A stretch of DNA of 5,669 nucleotides, taken from Planctomycetota bacterium (GTDB lineage Bacteria > Planctomycetota > Phycisphaerae > UBA1845). The notes beneath the pieces were generated by a model. The model worked only from the letters and a program-made list of their open reading frames with translations. It was not told the origin of the DNA and did not search any database. The position numbers and the translations under genes were made by a program. Location of the stretch: assembly GCA_022566435.1 (NCBI GenBank), contig JADFIX010000127.1:1-5669 (forward strand), read 5' to 3'. This document shows positions 1 to 5,669 of the stretch, piece by piece (within the stretch, counting starts at the first letter, position 1; each line of letters starts with the position of its first letter).

Positions 1-533
1 CCCCAGTTGAAGGCCAGGCCGAGCCAGGCCTGGGGCCAGTAGGTCACGCGCTTCATGAACGGGTAGGCCAACACCAGGGCGATCGAGGCCAGCCCCAGCG
101 CCACCGCCAAATCGTTGAACTGGAGCAGGACCGCCAGGCCGAGCGCCAGCAGCGCGGCCAGGAACGCGATTGCTTGGGTCAGCGAGACCTGGCCGCTGGG
201 GATCGGCCGCCCGGCGGTGCGCGCGACCCGGGCGTCGATGTCGCGGTCGACGATGTCGTTGTAGGTGCAGCCGGCCCCGCGCATGACCAGGGCGCCGAGG
301 GCGAACAGCCCGATCAGGCGCGGGTCCGGCGGCCGGGCGCCGGCCGAGGCCGCCAGGCTCAGGCTCCACCAGCAGGGAAACAGCAGCAGCCAGGTGCCAA
401 TCGGCCGATCGATGCGGGCCAGGCGCAGGTAGGGCCGTAAGGGGCCGGGCGCGCGCCGCAGGACCCAATGGCCGGGCCGGATGTCGCTCGCCCGCGCCGC
501 CCGTTCGGCGGGTGTTTCCGGTGGCGCTGCCAT
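1..533 (-). CDS. ubiA: 4-hydroxybenzoate polyprenyltransferase UbiA, C-terminus beyond the left edge
   Basis: UbiA is an integral inner-membrane enzyme that joins a polyprenyl chain to 4-hydroxybenzoate in ubiquinone synthesis. The frame is open from ATG at 531-533 to the window edge, giving 177 complete codons of a family usually near 290-320 residues. The first Asp-rich prenyl-diphosphate/Mg site is present as NDIVDRDID (residues 92-100), followed by the family signature GRPIPSG (108-114) and [12 protein letters not shown] (157-168). Hydrophobic segments lie at about 44-62, 73-90, 119-137 and 141-158. The second Asp-rich motif should lie outside the window. The roughly 35-residue N-terminal lead before the first helix is common in alphaproteobacterial UbiA. 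The start is chosen because it is the first ATG of the frame and has a weak AGG just upstream. The gene is divergent from rsmE across a 65 bp gap. A related UbiA-family prenyltransferase is possible, but the motifs and neighbours favour UbiA. Confidence 0.94.
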   Translation of the reverse strand, partial: MAAPPETPAERAARASDIRPGHWVLRRAPGPLRPYLRLARIDRPIGTWLLLFPCWWSLSLAASAGARPPDPRLIGLFALGALVMRGAGCTYNDIVDRDIDARVARTAGRPIPSGQVSLTQAIAFLAALLALGLAVLLQFNDLAVALGLASIALVLAYPFMKRVTYWPQAWLGLAFNW

Positions 534-598
534 GGCCTAATCTTGACCGCGAGAGGCCCGGCGCTCAAGACGGAGATTAAAGCCAAGGAGCGTTGATC
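534..598. promoter_or_regulatory. divergent ubiA/rsmE intergenic region
   Basis: This 65 bp gap must hold the 5' signals of both ubiA (leftward) and rsmE (rightward). A TTGACC at 543-548 resembles a -35 box on the plus strand. No good -10 sits 16-18 bp downstream of it; the closest AT-rich hexamer, GATTAA at 575-580, is about 26 bp away. The presence of promoters is inferred from the divergent layout, not from a clear sigma-70 match. Confidence 0.35.
585..590 (+). promoter_or_regulatory. Shine-Dalgarno site that sets the rsmE start
   Basis: AAGGAG at 585-590 lies 8 nt before ATG at 599 and only 2 nt before the in-frame TTG at 593. The spacing therefore supports the ATG as the start codon and argues against the slightly longer TTG reading. 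Confidence 0.8.
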
Positions 599-1399
599 AT
601 GACCGAACCCCGTATCGCGGCCCGGCTGTATCTGGCGGCGGAGCTGGCGCCCGGCGCCCGGGTCGATCTCGAACCCGGCCAGGCCCACCACCTGCGCGAC
701 GTCCTCCGGCTCAAGCCCGGCGCGGCGCTGGCCGCGTTCAACGCGCGCGACGGCGAGTGGTTGGCGCGCGTCGACGCCCTGGGCCGCGGCCGGGGGCGCC
801 TCGCGGTCGAGAGCCTGCGCCGCGCGCCCGAGCCCGAGCCCGACATCTGGCTGGTGTTCGCGCCGGTCAAGCGCGCGCCCATCGACGTCCTGGCCCGGAC
901 GGCGACCGAGCTCGGCTGCGCCCTGTTGCAGCCGGTGATCACGCGCCATACCAGGGTCGCCCGGGTCAACCGCGCGCGCTTGACGGCGAACGTGCGCGAG
1001 GCGGCCGAGCAGTGTGGCCGCCTGAGCCTGCCCGAGGTGCGCGCGCCGCGCGAGCTCGGCCCGCTGCTGGCGGACTGGCCGGCCGAGCGGCGCCTGTTGC
1101 TGTGCGCCGAAGCCGGCCCGGCGCGGCCGATCGGCGAGGTGCTGGCCGGCTTCGCGGCCGATCCCGCGGCGCGCGCCGCGCCCTGGGCAGCCATGACCGG
1201 ACCGGAGGGCGGCTTTGCAGAAAGTGAGCTTGACGCCCTAGGGAAACTGCCGTTTGTTACGCTGGTCGGTCTGGGTCCCCGGCTGCTCCGGCCCGATACG
1301 GCGGCGCTCGCCGCGCTCGCCTGCTGGCAGGCGGTGCTGGGCGACGGCGGGAGCCGCCCGGCGTTCCGGGTTTCCAATCCGGACCCGAATTCAAACTGA
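599..1399 (+). CDS. rsmE: 16S rRNA (uracil-1498-N3)-methyltransferase RsmE
   Basis: RsmE methylates N3 of U1498 in 16S rRNA of the small ribosomal subunit, using S-adenosylmethionine; it is cytosolic. The protein has 266 residues. A PUA-like N-terminal domain (about 6-75) carries [12 protein letters not shown] at 30-41. A SPOUT methyltransferase domain (about 82-245) carries the substrate/fold signatures [20 protein letters not shown] (87-106) and REAAEQCGR (133-141). The knot motifs that form the cofactor pocket are TGPEGGF (200-206) and [11 protein letters not shown] (225-235), matching the usual LGxRILRxETA with a conservative Glu-to-Asp change. It is somewhat longer than the typical roughly 243 residues, mainly through a tail after 246 that looks unstructured ([16 protein letters not shown]). 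The start is set by the Shine-Dalgarno at 585-590. gshA follows 70 bp downstream on the same strand, suggesting one transcript. Confidence 0.95.
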   Translation: MTEPRIAARLYLAAELAPGARVDLEPGQAHHLRDVLRLKPGAALAAFNARDGEWLARVDALGRGRGRLAVESLRRAPEPEPDIWLVFAPVKRAPIDVLARTATELGCALLQPVITRHTRVARVNRARLTANVREAAEQCGRLSLPEVRAPRELGPLLADWPAERRLLLCAEAGPARPIGEVLAGFAADPAARAAPWAAMTGPEGGFAESELDALGKLPFVTLVGLGPRLLRPDTAALAALACWQAVLGDGGSRPAFRVSNPDPNSN

Positions 1400-1469
1400 C
1401 GCGCCAGGGCAAGCGCGCTTCCGATCCCGCTGGCCGCACCCCCCCCTCACCACAACATCGAGCCCGCGC

Positions 1470-2765
1470 ATGTCCGCTCCGCCGCAAACCACGGGCACTC
1501 CGATCACCGACCAGAGGCAGTTGGTCAGCTACCTGGAGGCCGGCTGCAAGCCGCCCGGGGCGTGGCGCATCGGCACCGAGCACGAGAAGTTCGCCTACAC
1601 CCGGGAGGACCTGCGGCCGCTGCCCTACGAGGGGCCACGCGGCATCCGGGCGCTGCTCGAGGGCCTGGTCGCGCGCTTCGGCTGGGAGCCGGTGCTCGAG
1701 GCCGGCAAGCCGATCGCGCTGACCAAGGACGGCTGCGGCGTGACCCTCGAGCCCGGCGGCCAGTTCGAGCTGTCCGGCGCGCCGCTGGAAACCCTGCACG
1801 AGACCTGCGACGAGGTGCACGTCCACCTGGCCCAGGTCAAGGAGATCGCCGAGCCGCTCGACATCGGCCTGGTCGGCCTCGGCTTCCTGCCCAAATGGCG
1901 GCGCGAGGACGTCCCCTGGATGCCCAAGGGGCGCTACCAGATCATGCGCGCCTACATGCCGACCAAGGGCAATCTCGGCCTCGACATGATGCTCCGGACC
2001 TGCACCGTGCAGGTCAACCTGGACTTCGAGTCCGAGGCCGACATGGTCAAGAAGTTCCGCACCGGCCTGGCGCTGCAGCCGATCGCGACCGGGCTGTTCG
2101 CCAACTCGCCGTTCACCGAGGGCAAGCCCAACGGCTTCATGAGCTACCGCAGCCACATCTGGACCGACGCCGACCCGGACCGCTGCGGCATCCTGCCCTT
2201 CGTGTTCGAGGACGGCATGGGCTTCGAGCGCTACGCCGAGCACGTGCTCGACGTGCCGATGTATTTCGTCTACCGCGACGGCGTTTACCTCGACGCCAGC
2301 GGGCAGTCGTTCCGCGACTTTCTCGACGGCCCCGACATCTTGAATGAAAGTTGGGGAATAGACAATGTGCAAGTGAGCGTCACGCCCTGTGTTGAAGTTG
2401 ACATCGACATCAAGCCGGGCTCGGATCCGAATTCGATCAACCTAAAGAGCAAGGGAATGATCCCAGTCGCCATTCTTACGACTGACGATTTCTTTGCTCC
2501 GTTCGTGGACGAGAAAACGATCTTATTTGGCGACCCTGAAGCCGTATTCGCGAACGATGGGAGTGCCGTTAGGCCCGTGAGGGTCAGAGAAGAAGATGTA
2601 GACGATGACGGTGACACGGACTTGCTGCTTTTCTTCTCGACGAAGGAGCTAGTCGCGAACGGTGCACTCGACGAATTGAGCACGTGGGCGCTTTTGACTG
2701 GTAACGTGTTGGATGGTCCGGCAATCATAGGTCAAGACTTGGTGCGCATCGTGCCCAATCGGTGA
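1470..2765 (+). CDS. gshA: chimeric ORF: glutamate-cysteine ligase (GshA) N-terminal two thirds fused to an extracellular C-terminal domain
   Basis: The 431-codon frame reads as GshA for residues 1-287. GshA is the cytosolic enzyme that ligates glutamate and cysteine with ATP in the first step of glutathione synthesis. The class is the plant/alphaproteobacterial type: RIGTEHEKF (33-41), [13 protein letters not shown] (93-105), CTVQVNLDF (178-186), ANSPFTEG (211-218), then SFRDFLDG (280-287), where relatives continue with a Leu-Pro-rich stretch and a further 150 or so residues. Here the frame instead enters [13 protein letters not shown] and an unrelated secreted-type domain to 431. The ligase fold is therefore incomplete and the product is probably inactive as GshA. 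No signal peptide is present. ATG 1470 is chosen because the following residues match the usual GshA N-terminus; the longer open frame back to 1254 lies inside rsmE. No Shine-Dalgarno is visible. The family assignment of both halves is firm; whether the fusion exists in a living genome is not. Confidence 0.88.
   Translation: MSAPPQTTGTPITDQRQLVSYLEAGCKPPGAWRIGTEHEKFAYTREDLRPLPYEGPRGIRALLEGLVARFGWEPVLEAGKPIALTKDGCGVTLEPGGQFELSGAPLETLHETCDEVHVHLAQVKEIAEPLDIGLVGLGFLPKWRREDVPWMPKGRYQIMRAYMPTKGNLGLDMMLRTCTVQVNLDFESEADMVKKFRTGLALQPIATGLFANSPFTEGKPNGFMSYRSHIWTDADPDRCGILPFVFEDGMGFERYAEHVLDVPMYFVYRDGVYLDASGQSFRDFLDGPDILNESWGIDNVQVSVTPCVEVDIDIKPGSDPNSINLKSKGMIPVAILTTDDFFAPFVDEKTILFGDPEAVFANDGSAVRPVRVREEDVDDDGDTDLLLFFSTKELVANGALDELSTWALLTGNVLDGPAIIGQDLVRIVPNR
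2331..2340. other. breakpoint between gshA and foreign sequence
   Basis: GshA similarity, judged by eye, ends at Gly287 (codon 2328-2330). Residues typical of an extracellular domain end are recognisable from Leu291-Asn292 (2340-2345). From here the wobble bases change from almost all G/C to mixed, with ATA at 2358, TTA at 2523 and AGA and GTA near 2587-2600, none of which I see in the gshA part. I see no terminal inverted repeat, target duplication or transposase next to the join. Confidence 0.8.
2340..2765 (+). pseudogene. C-terminal fragment of an extracellular Ca-binding-like domain protein
   Basis: Residues 291-431 of the chimeric frame look like the end of a secreted protein that has lost its beginning. 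[12 protein letters not shown] resembles the final strand of jelly-roll or lectin-like domains in exported proteins. It is followed by a recognisable tail domain starting [20 protein letters not shown], then [13 protein letters not shown], an acidic [10 protein letters not shown] (376-385) resembling a Ca-binding DxDxDG loop, and a closing LVRIVPNR. In exported proteins this domain normally stands at the C-terminus, as here, and the stop TGA at 2763-2765 looks native. The missing 5' part should have carried a signal peptide and the body of the protein. The specific function of the parent protein cannot be told. Confidence 0.8.
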
Positions 2766-2828
2766 TGAATTCGGAGCCGACCACGCGACAACTGCTGGCT
2801 CGTCCAGTGTTGTGATGCATCGTTGGGC
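2753..2828 (+). repeat. imperfect dyad with inner hairpin, weakly attC-like
   Basis: GCCCAA at 2753-2758 pairs with TTGGGC at 2823-2828, enclosing 64 nt. Inside, ACAACTGCTGG (2788-2798) folds back on CCAGTGTTGT (2804-2813) around the loop CTCGT, with a small internal mismatch. The right end GTTGGGC fits the integron attC core GTTRRRY; the left GCCCAAT misses RYYYAAC at the last base. The left arm overlaps the stop codon of the preceding gene, as attC sites often do. The remaining arms pair poorly and no integrase is seen, so it may simply be a transcript-end structure without a T-tract. Confidence 0.25.
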
Positions 2829-3102
2829 AAACCAACCGTGGCGCCCGCGTCGCGTACGATCGAAGCTCGGTGCGATCCGCTGCAGACGAATACACCGACC
2901 GGCAGCAGCGGTTAGCCGTCGGAACGTTTTGGTTGTCTCGTGCGTTCAACCTTTGGACGCATGCCGTGCCCTGGTAATTCGTACTGCGGAAACGTTCGTT
3001 TTCGGAAGGAGATTCAACCCGTCGCGGCATGATCTTGTCTCAACGCCTAGCCGGCCAGCAGCACGTCATTCGTGAAATCCCATCTGGACGACCGCGAGCA
3101 CC
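2766..3102. other. gene-free stretch of 337 bp
   Basis: I see no credible gene here. Short open frames on both strands (plus 2812-3075, plus 3029-3211, minus 2725-3030) encode Arg/Ser/Cys-rich strings with no recognisable domain, and several overlap neighbouring genes antisense. An AAGGAG at 3006-3011 lies 17 nt before an ATG at 3029, too far for normal initiation, and that frame runs antisense into the small DUF1640-like gene. The only structure found is the dyad at its left end. Confidence 0.5.
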
Positions 3103-3348
3103 TCATCCGAGCAGCCATCTGACGACAGCGGCGAACACGGCAACCTGGCCGAGCAAGGTTGGGACCGCCCACTTGAGCAGCCGAATCTCCAATCCCCGCA
3201 CCTCCAATTGAATGTCCGCCTTCGTTGCAAGATGTTCGGTGTCAATCTCGCTGATGAGTTCGACGACAGCCTCGGCTTGCTCTTCCGAGAAGCCACGTTG
3301 CGCAAGCATGTGGACGAGCCGGTGCGTGTCACGGGCGAGCGTTCCCAC
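3103..3348 (-). CDS. small DUF1640/CCDC90-like protein with C-terminal membrane anchor
   Basis: With the GTG start at 3346-3348 the product has 81 residues. It begins VGTLARDTHRLVHMLAQRGF, like the usual N-terminus of bacterial DUF1640/CCDC90-like proteins, continues FSEEQAEAVVELISEID and the characteristic HLATKADIQLEVRGLEIRLL helix, and ends in a hydrophobic segment (WAVPTLLGQVAVFAAVVRWL, about residues 60-79) that should anchor it in the membrane. The family's long repeated coiled coil is missing: only one ATKADI unit remains. The frame stays open upstream to ATG at 3526-3528 (141 residues), but those extra 60 codons show no family similarity and have lower G/C at the third position (about 57% against 72%, counted by hand). 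No strong Shine-Dalgarno precedes either start. The molecular function of the bacterial family is unknown. Confidence 0.62.
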   Translation of the reverse strand: MGTLARDTHRLVHMLAQRGFSEEQAEAVVELISEIDTEHLATKADIQLEVRGLEIRLLKWAVPTLLGQVAVFAAVVRWLLG

Positions 3349-3633
3349 GCAGGTATCTTGCCACAGAACGGTGGGGATGTCACGGAGAAAACGCGCGATT
3401 GGCATACAAGCCAGCAGAAGCGGCAATTCGGCGCCTTGCCTCATTCGGTCTTTCGTCGCCAGACCCGAAGAACCGATTGCATTGACGACGTTCGCAGAAT
3501 CAGGTCGCAGTTGCATAACATCCATCACGTCTGCGCCTGATCCTGGTAGACTGTATTTCAGCAGATCGCAATCGTGACACGTCCCGCTTGTCGGCGTTTG
3601 GAATCAACGGCAACTACGTAGGCATATCTCCAG

Positions 3634-4206
3634 ATGATAACAGATGGTCAGCACGTTCTTGTTGAGAACTTCCGCGAATGCGTGCGCGTCTACCAACGCT
3701 ATACGATGTTGGCAATTGGGGCGGCGTTCTGTCTCTTGTTATTCAGCCTGCGATTGAAACGTGAAGCATCGCAAAATGAAGAAATGCGCGTCGAAGTTCT
3801 CTACGGTGACGTACCAACGATCACTGCGTGGTTCATCGCACTCGGTTTCTATTTCGTATTGGGAATCTTCGCATATTATGCCGTGCATCGCGCGAAACAG
3901 ATCGTCCAACGACTAGCTGACAACGCCGAAATTATTGAAGCGCTCTCGATGTACCCATCGTTGGCTACGGAACCGAATCCCCTATTCAGAATTGGGTCGG
4001 TGATCATCTCCCCGTGTCTTGTCGTCGCATCCATGTTGATCGAGCTTACCCGCAGTTACGAGTCAAAAGTCTGGACCGATTATCCGTGGGGCGGTTTCCT
4101 GATTGTTGCAGTGATCGTCCTGGCTCCATGCATTTCGATTTTGATCGAACTCAAGGCACCTGTTGGAACGGTTTCAAATGCGCCAGACGACGGATCTGGC
4201 GAGTAA
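3634..4206 (+). CDS. hypothetical four-helix membrane protein
   Basis: I do not recognise this 190-residue protein. It has four clear hydrophobic segments at about 24-40, 63-84, 119-138 and 153-172, preceded by a short polar N-terminus. A roughly 33-residue polar loop between helices 2 and 3 (HRAKQIVQRLADNAEIIEAL and following) looks amphipathic, and the C-terminal tail is short and acidic (NAPDDGSGE). An even number of helices places both ends on the same side of the membrane, probably cytoplasmic given the positively charged residues after helices 1 and 2. There is no signal peptide cleavage motif, catalytic motif or metal site. GC is about 47% in a sampled 60-base stretch, lower than the ATPase gene beside it. 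No clear Shine-Dalgarno precedes ATG 3634. It is divergent from the small DUF1640-like gene and convergent with the ATPase gene, so it is probably transcribed alone. Confidence 0.72.
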   Translation: MITDGQHVLVENFRECVRVYQRYTMLAIGAAFCLLLFSLRLKREASQNEEMRVEVLYGDVPTITAWFIALGFYFVLGIFAYYAVHRAKQIVQRLADNAEIIEALSMYPSLATEPNPLFRIGSVIISPCLVVASMLIELTRSYESKVWTDYPWGGFLIVAVIVLAPCISILIELKAPVGTVSNAPDDGSGE

Positions 4207-4247
4207 GTCGTTGACTTAAATCGCGGTCGCTACGCATTTGCAAACGC
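4204..4247. repeat. two short palindromes in the convergent spacer
   Basis: TAAGTC-GTT-GACTTA (4204-4218) is a perfect 6 bp inverted repeat that includes the stop codon of the membrane protein gene. GCATTTGCAAACGC (4234-4247) is a near-perfect palindrome with one mismatch. Both lie between the convergent genes ending at 4206 and 4270. They could help end transcription, but neither is GC-rich or followed by a T-run, so this is not a typical intrinsic terminator. Confidence 0.3.
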
Positions 4248-4269
4248 CTCGCTAGTCTCCTCGTGCACC

Positions 4270-5669
4270 TTAAGGGCTTGACCTCGACGCAGGGGCCGGC
4301 TGGCCGTACCGCCTCCTCGATGTCCGGCGAATGACGGCCGCGCGATCATTCCCGCGCCGCACAGACTGCGGCGATAATGTCTCCATCGAGAACGCTCGGC
4401 TCGGTATGCCGTCGATTAGGAGCCTCGCGTAAGCCCTGAATTTGGGAAGCGCGATGACGTCCGATGGCTCGATGTCCCCGGCCAGTTGCTCAGCGAGAAT
4501 CTCGGCATCGCGCGCGCCGGCTTGAAAGCAAAGCAAACTGCCCACGTTTCCGAATACCGCTTCAAGCGTCGTCTCATCCATTTGCGCAAGATACTGGTTT
4601 GCGATCGTCAAGTTCAGCCGGTACTTGCGGGCTTCGCTGAGGATGGTCGCGAAGGATTCGGTTGCAAAGTTCTGAAACTCGTCAACATACACGTAGAAAT
4701 CGCGACGCTCCGCTTCTTCGGTGTCCGCCCGACTCATCGCGGCTTGCTGGATGCTTGTCACAAGCAGCGACCCAAGGAGATTCGAGGCATCTTCCCCCAC
4801 TCGGCCTTTGCTCAGATTCACGATGAGAATGTGCCCTTGATCCATCACCTCTCGAAGATCGAGTCTGGAACGCGGCTGATCGAGGATACCACGAAGAATG
4901 GGATTACTCATGAATTGGCCAACTTTGTTCTGGATCGGGGCAATCGCTTCCGATCGAAAGTTCGGCTTCCACTTGGCAAATTCGTTCTCAAAGAAGGCCC
5001 GGACCACGGGATCGTCGAGCTTGGAGACGACAGACTTCTGAAAGCCAATGTCTGTGAGGATCCGCAGAATCGAGCCCAGCGTCGCGCCGGGCGTTTCAAT
5101 AAGGGCAAGGACGGTATTACGCAGGATGTACTCGAGCCGCGGGCCCCAGCTATCGGCATAAAGCTTCTTGAAGGCCGAGACAATGCCCGAGGCGACAAGC
5201 GGCCGATCTTCTTTGCGATCGCAGTGGAGCGGGTTAAAGGCAATGGGGTGCTCGCGATCGCCGGCATCAAACAAGACGACATCGTTGGTGCGGTGCCTTG
5301 GGATCGTCTTCAAAATCGACTCCGCGAGGTCTCCATGGGGATCAATGAGCGCTACTCCCCTACCGGCTACAATGTCGGATGCGATCAAGTTATGAAGAAG
5401 CGTAGTCTTGCCCATCCCCGTCTTCCCAATGATCGCAACGTGCCTCCGGCGATCATCCGGCCGGAGACCGAACACTTCCCGACGACGCCGAAACTTTGTT
5501 CGCCCAAGCACGGCCACCCCTTCCTCCTTTCCGAGGGGAATGACCGCCGGGGGTTCCATCTCCCGGCTTGCGACGGTTTCCATTCTTTCTGTTCGGACCA
5601 ACGCCGTTGGCGGATGCCACAAGGTTGCAACTTCGGTCGGTGAAAGCAAAGTTGCTCTGCGCGGAAGCA
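4270..5669 (-). CDS. VirD4/TraG/HerA-type DNA-translocating ATPase (type IV secretion coupling-like), N-terminus beyond the right edge
   Basis: This is a P-loop ATPase of the FtsK/HerA superfamily, of the kind annotated as a type IV secretion DNA-binding or coupling protein; such proteins form hexamers that move DNA using ATP. Visible signatures are Walker A GKTGMGKTT (nt 5401-5427), LIDPHGDLAE soon after it, FDAGDREHPIAFNPL, GHILIVNLSKGRVGEDASN, Walker B FYVYVDEFQNF (nt 4666-4698) and the TIANQYLAQ motif typical of this group, then a basic Arg-rich C-terminus ending at TAA 4270-4272. The frame is open to the window edge: the TTG at 5647-5649 is an ordinary Leu codon, preceded by LPRRAT without a stop. 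The stretch TEVATLWHPPT resembles an internal segment of longer relatives, so an N-terminal region of unknown length, possibly membrane-spanning, is missing. No relaxase or secretion genes are visible, so a role in conjugation is an inference. Confidence 0.87.
   Translation of the reverse strand, partial: LPRRATLLSPTEVATLWHPPTALVRTERMETVASREMEPPAVIPLGKEEGVAVLGRTKFRRRREVFGLRPDDRRRHVAIIGKTGMGKTTLLHNLIASDIVAGRGVALIDPHGDLAESILKTIPRHRTNDVVLFDAGDREHPIAFNPLHCDRKEDRPLVASGIVSAFKKLYADSWGPRLEYILRNTVLALIETPGATLGSILRILTDIGFQKSVVSKLDDPVVRAFFENEFAKWKPNFRSEAIAPIQNKVGQFMSNPILRGILDQPRSRLDLREVMDQGHILIVNLSKGRVGEDASNLLGSLLVTSIQQAAMSRADTEEAERRDFYVYVDEFQNFATESFATILSEARKYRLNLTIANQYLAQMDETTLEAVFGNVGSLLCFQAGARDAEILAEQLAGDIEPSDVIALPKFRAYARLLIDGIPSRAFSMETLSPQSVRRGNDRAAVIRRTSRRRYGQPAPASRSSP

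Noticed and set aside
577..1377. Long minus-strand open frames antisense to rsmE (577-1377 and 359-949)
   Set aside because: Arg/Ala/Ser-rich translations with no domain; they are the expected by-product of a high-GC gene, and rsmE on the plus strand has clear family motifs.
1254..1469. Earlier start for the gshA frame at 1254
   Set aside because: The added 72 codons overlap rsmE out of frame and do not resemble a GshA N-terminus, while the sequence from ATG 1470 does.
2331..2345. Insertion-sequence or transposon end at the gshA break
   Set aside because: No terminal inverted repeat, target-site duplication or transposase was seen, and the sequence right after the break is the interior of another gene rather than an element end.
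1257..2372. 371-codon minus-strand open frame opposite gshA
   Set aside because: Its translation has the repetitive Val/Leu/Gly/Ala/His bias of an antisense reading of a GC-rich gene, and it ends where the GC-rich part ends. GshA motifs lie on the plus strand.
2812..3211. Small open frames in the gene-free stretch (plus 2812-3075, plus 3029-3211, minus 2725-3030)
   Set aside because: No properly spaced ribosome binding site, biased Arg/Ser/Cys composition, overlap with neighbouring genes on the opposite strand, and no family resemblance.
3598..3629. Promoter-like TTGGAA (3598-3603) and ATATCT (3624-3629) ahead of the membrane protein gene
   Set aside because: The spacer is 20 bp and the -10 match is poor; it would also place transcription start almost on the ATG. 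Not strong enough to annotate.
4486..5643. 385-codon plus-strand open frame opposite the ATPase gene
   Set aside because: It is antisense to a protein with intact Walker motifs, and its own translation shows no recognisable domain.
1..5669. tRNA, rRNA, CRISPR array or tandem repeats
   Set aside because: Reading both strands I found no cloverleaf-like tRNA, rRNA segment, or regularly spaced direct repeats.

Overview
The window has two parts with different character. Positions 1 to about 2330 are GC-rich (sampled stretches reach about 75% GC) and carry three chromosomal housekeeping genes: ubiA (minus strand, cut by the left edge), divergent from rsmE, which is followed by gshA of the plant/alphaproteobacterial class. 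The order ubiA / rsmE / gshA, the gshA class and the composition suggest a GC-rich alphaproteobacterium, probably Rhodospirillales-like. That taxon is an inference from general knowledge, not from a search.

At about 2331-2340 the gshA frame stops looking like glutamate-cysteine ligase. It runs on, in frame, into the end of an extracellular protein: the tail of a beta-sandwich-like domain (ESWGIDNV), then a Ca-binding-like C-terminal domain ([29 protein letters not shown]). The composition falls to about 50-57% GC at the same point, and codons such as ATA, TTA, AGA and GTA appear. Because the interiors of two unrelated genes are joined, the simplest reading is a breakpoint: a real non-homologous rearrangement or a chimeric assembly. 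It does not look like the clean end of a mobile element.

The rest (2340-5669) is medium GC and differently organised. It holds a gene-free stretch with a dyad after the chimeric gene (2766-3102), a small minus-strand protein of DUF1640/CCDC90-like type (3103-3348, longer start possible), a divergent orphan four-helix membrane protein (3634-4206), a short convergent spacer with two palindromes, and a minus-strand VirD4/TraG/HerA-type DNA-translocating ATPase (stop at 4270) whose N-terminus lies beyond the right edge.

Working together: rsmE and gshA are probably co-transcribed (70 bp gap), away from ubiA. No functional link joins the right-hand genes to each other or to the left-hand block. 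The ATPase hints at a conjugative or DNA-transfer setting, but no relaxase, integrase, transposase, tRNA or CRISPR is visible.
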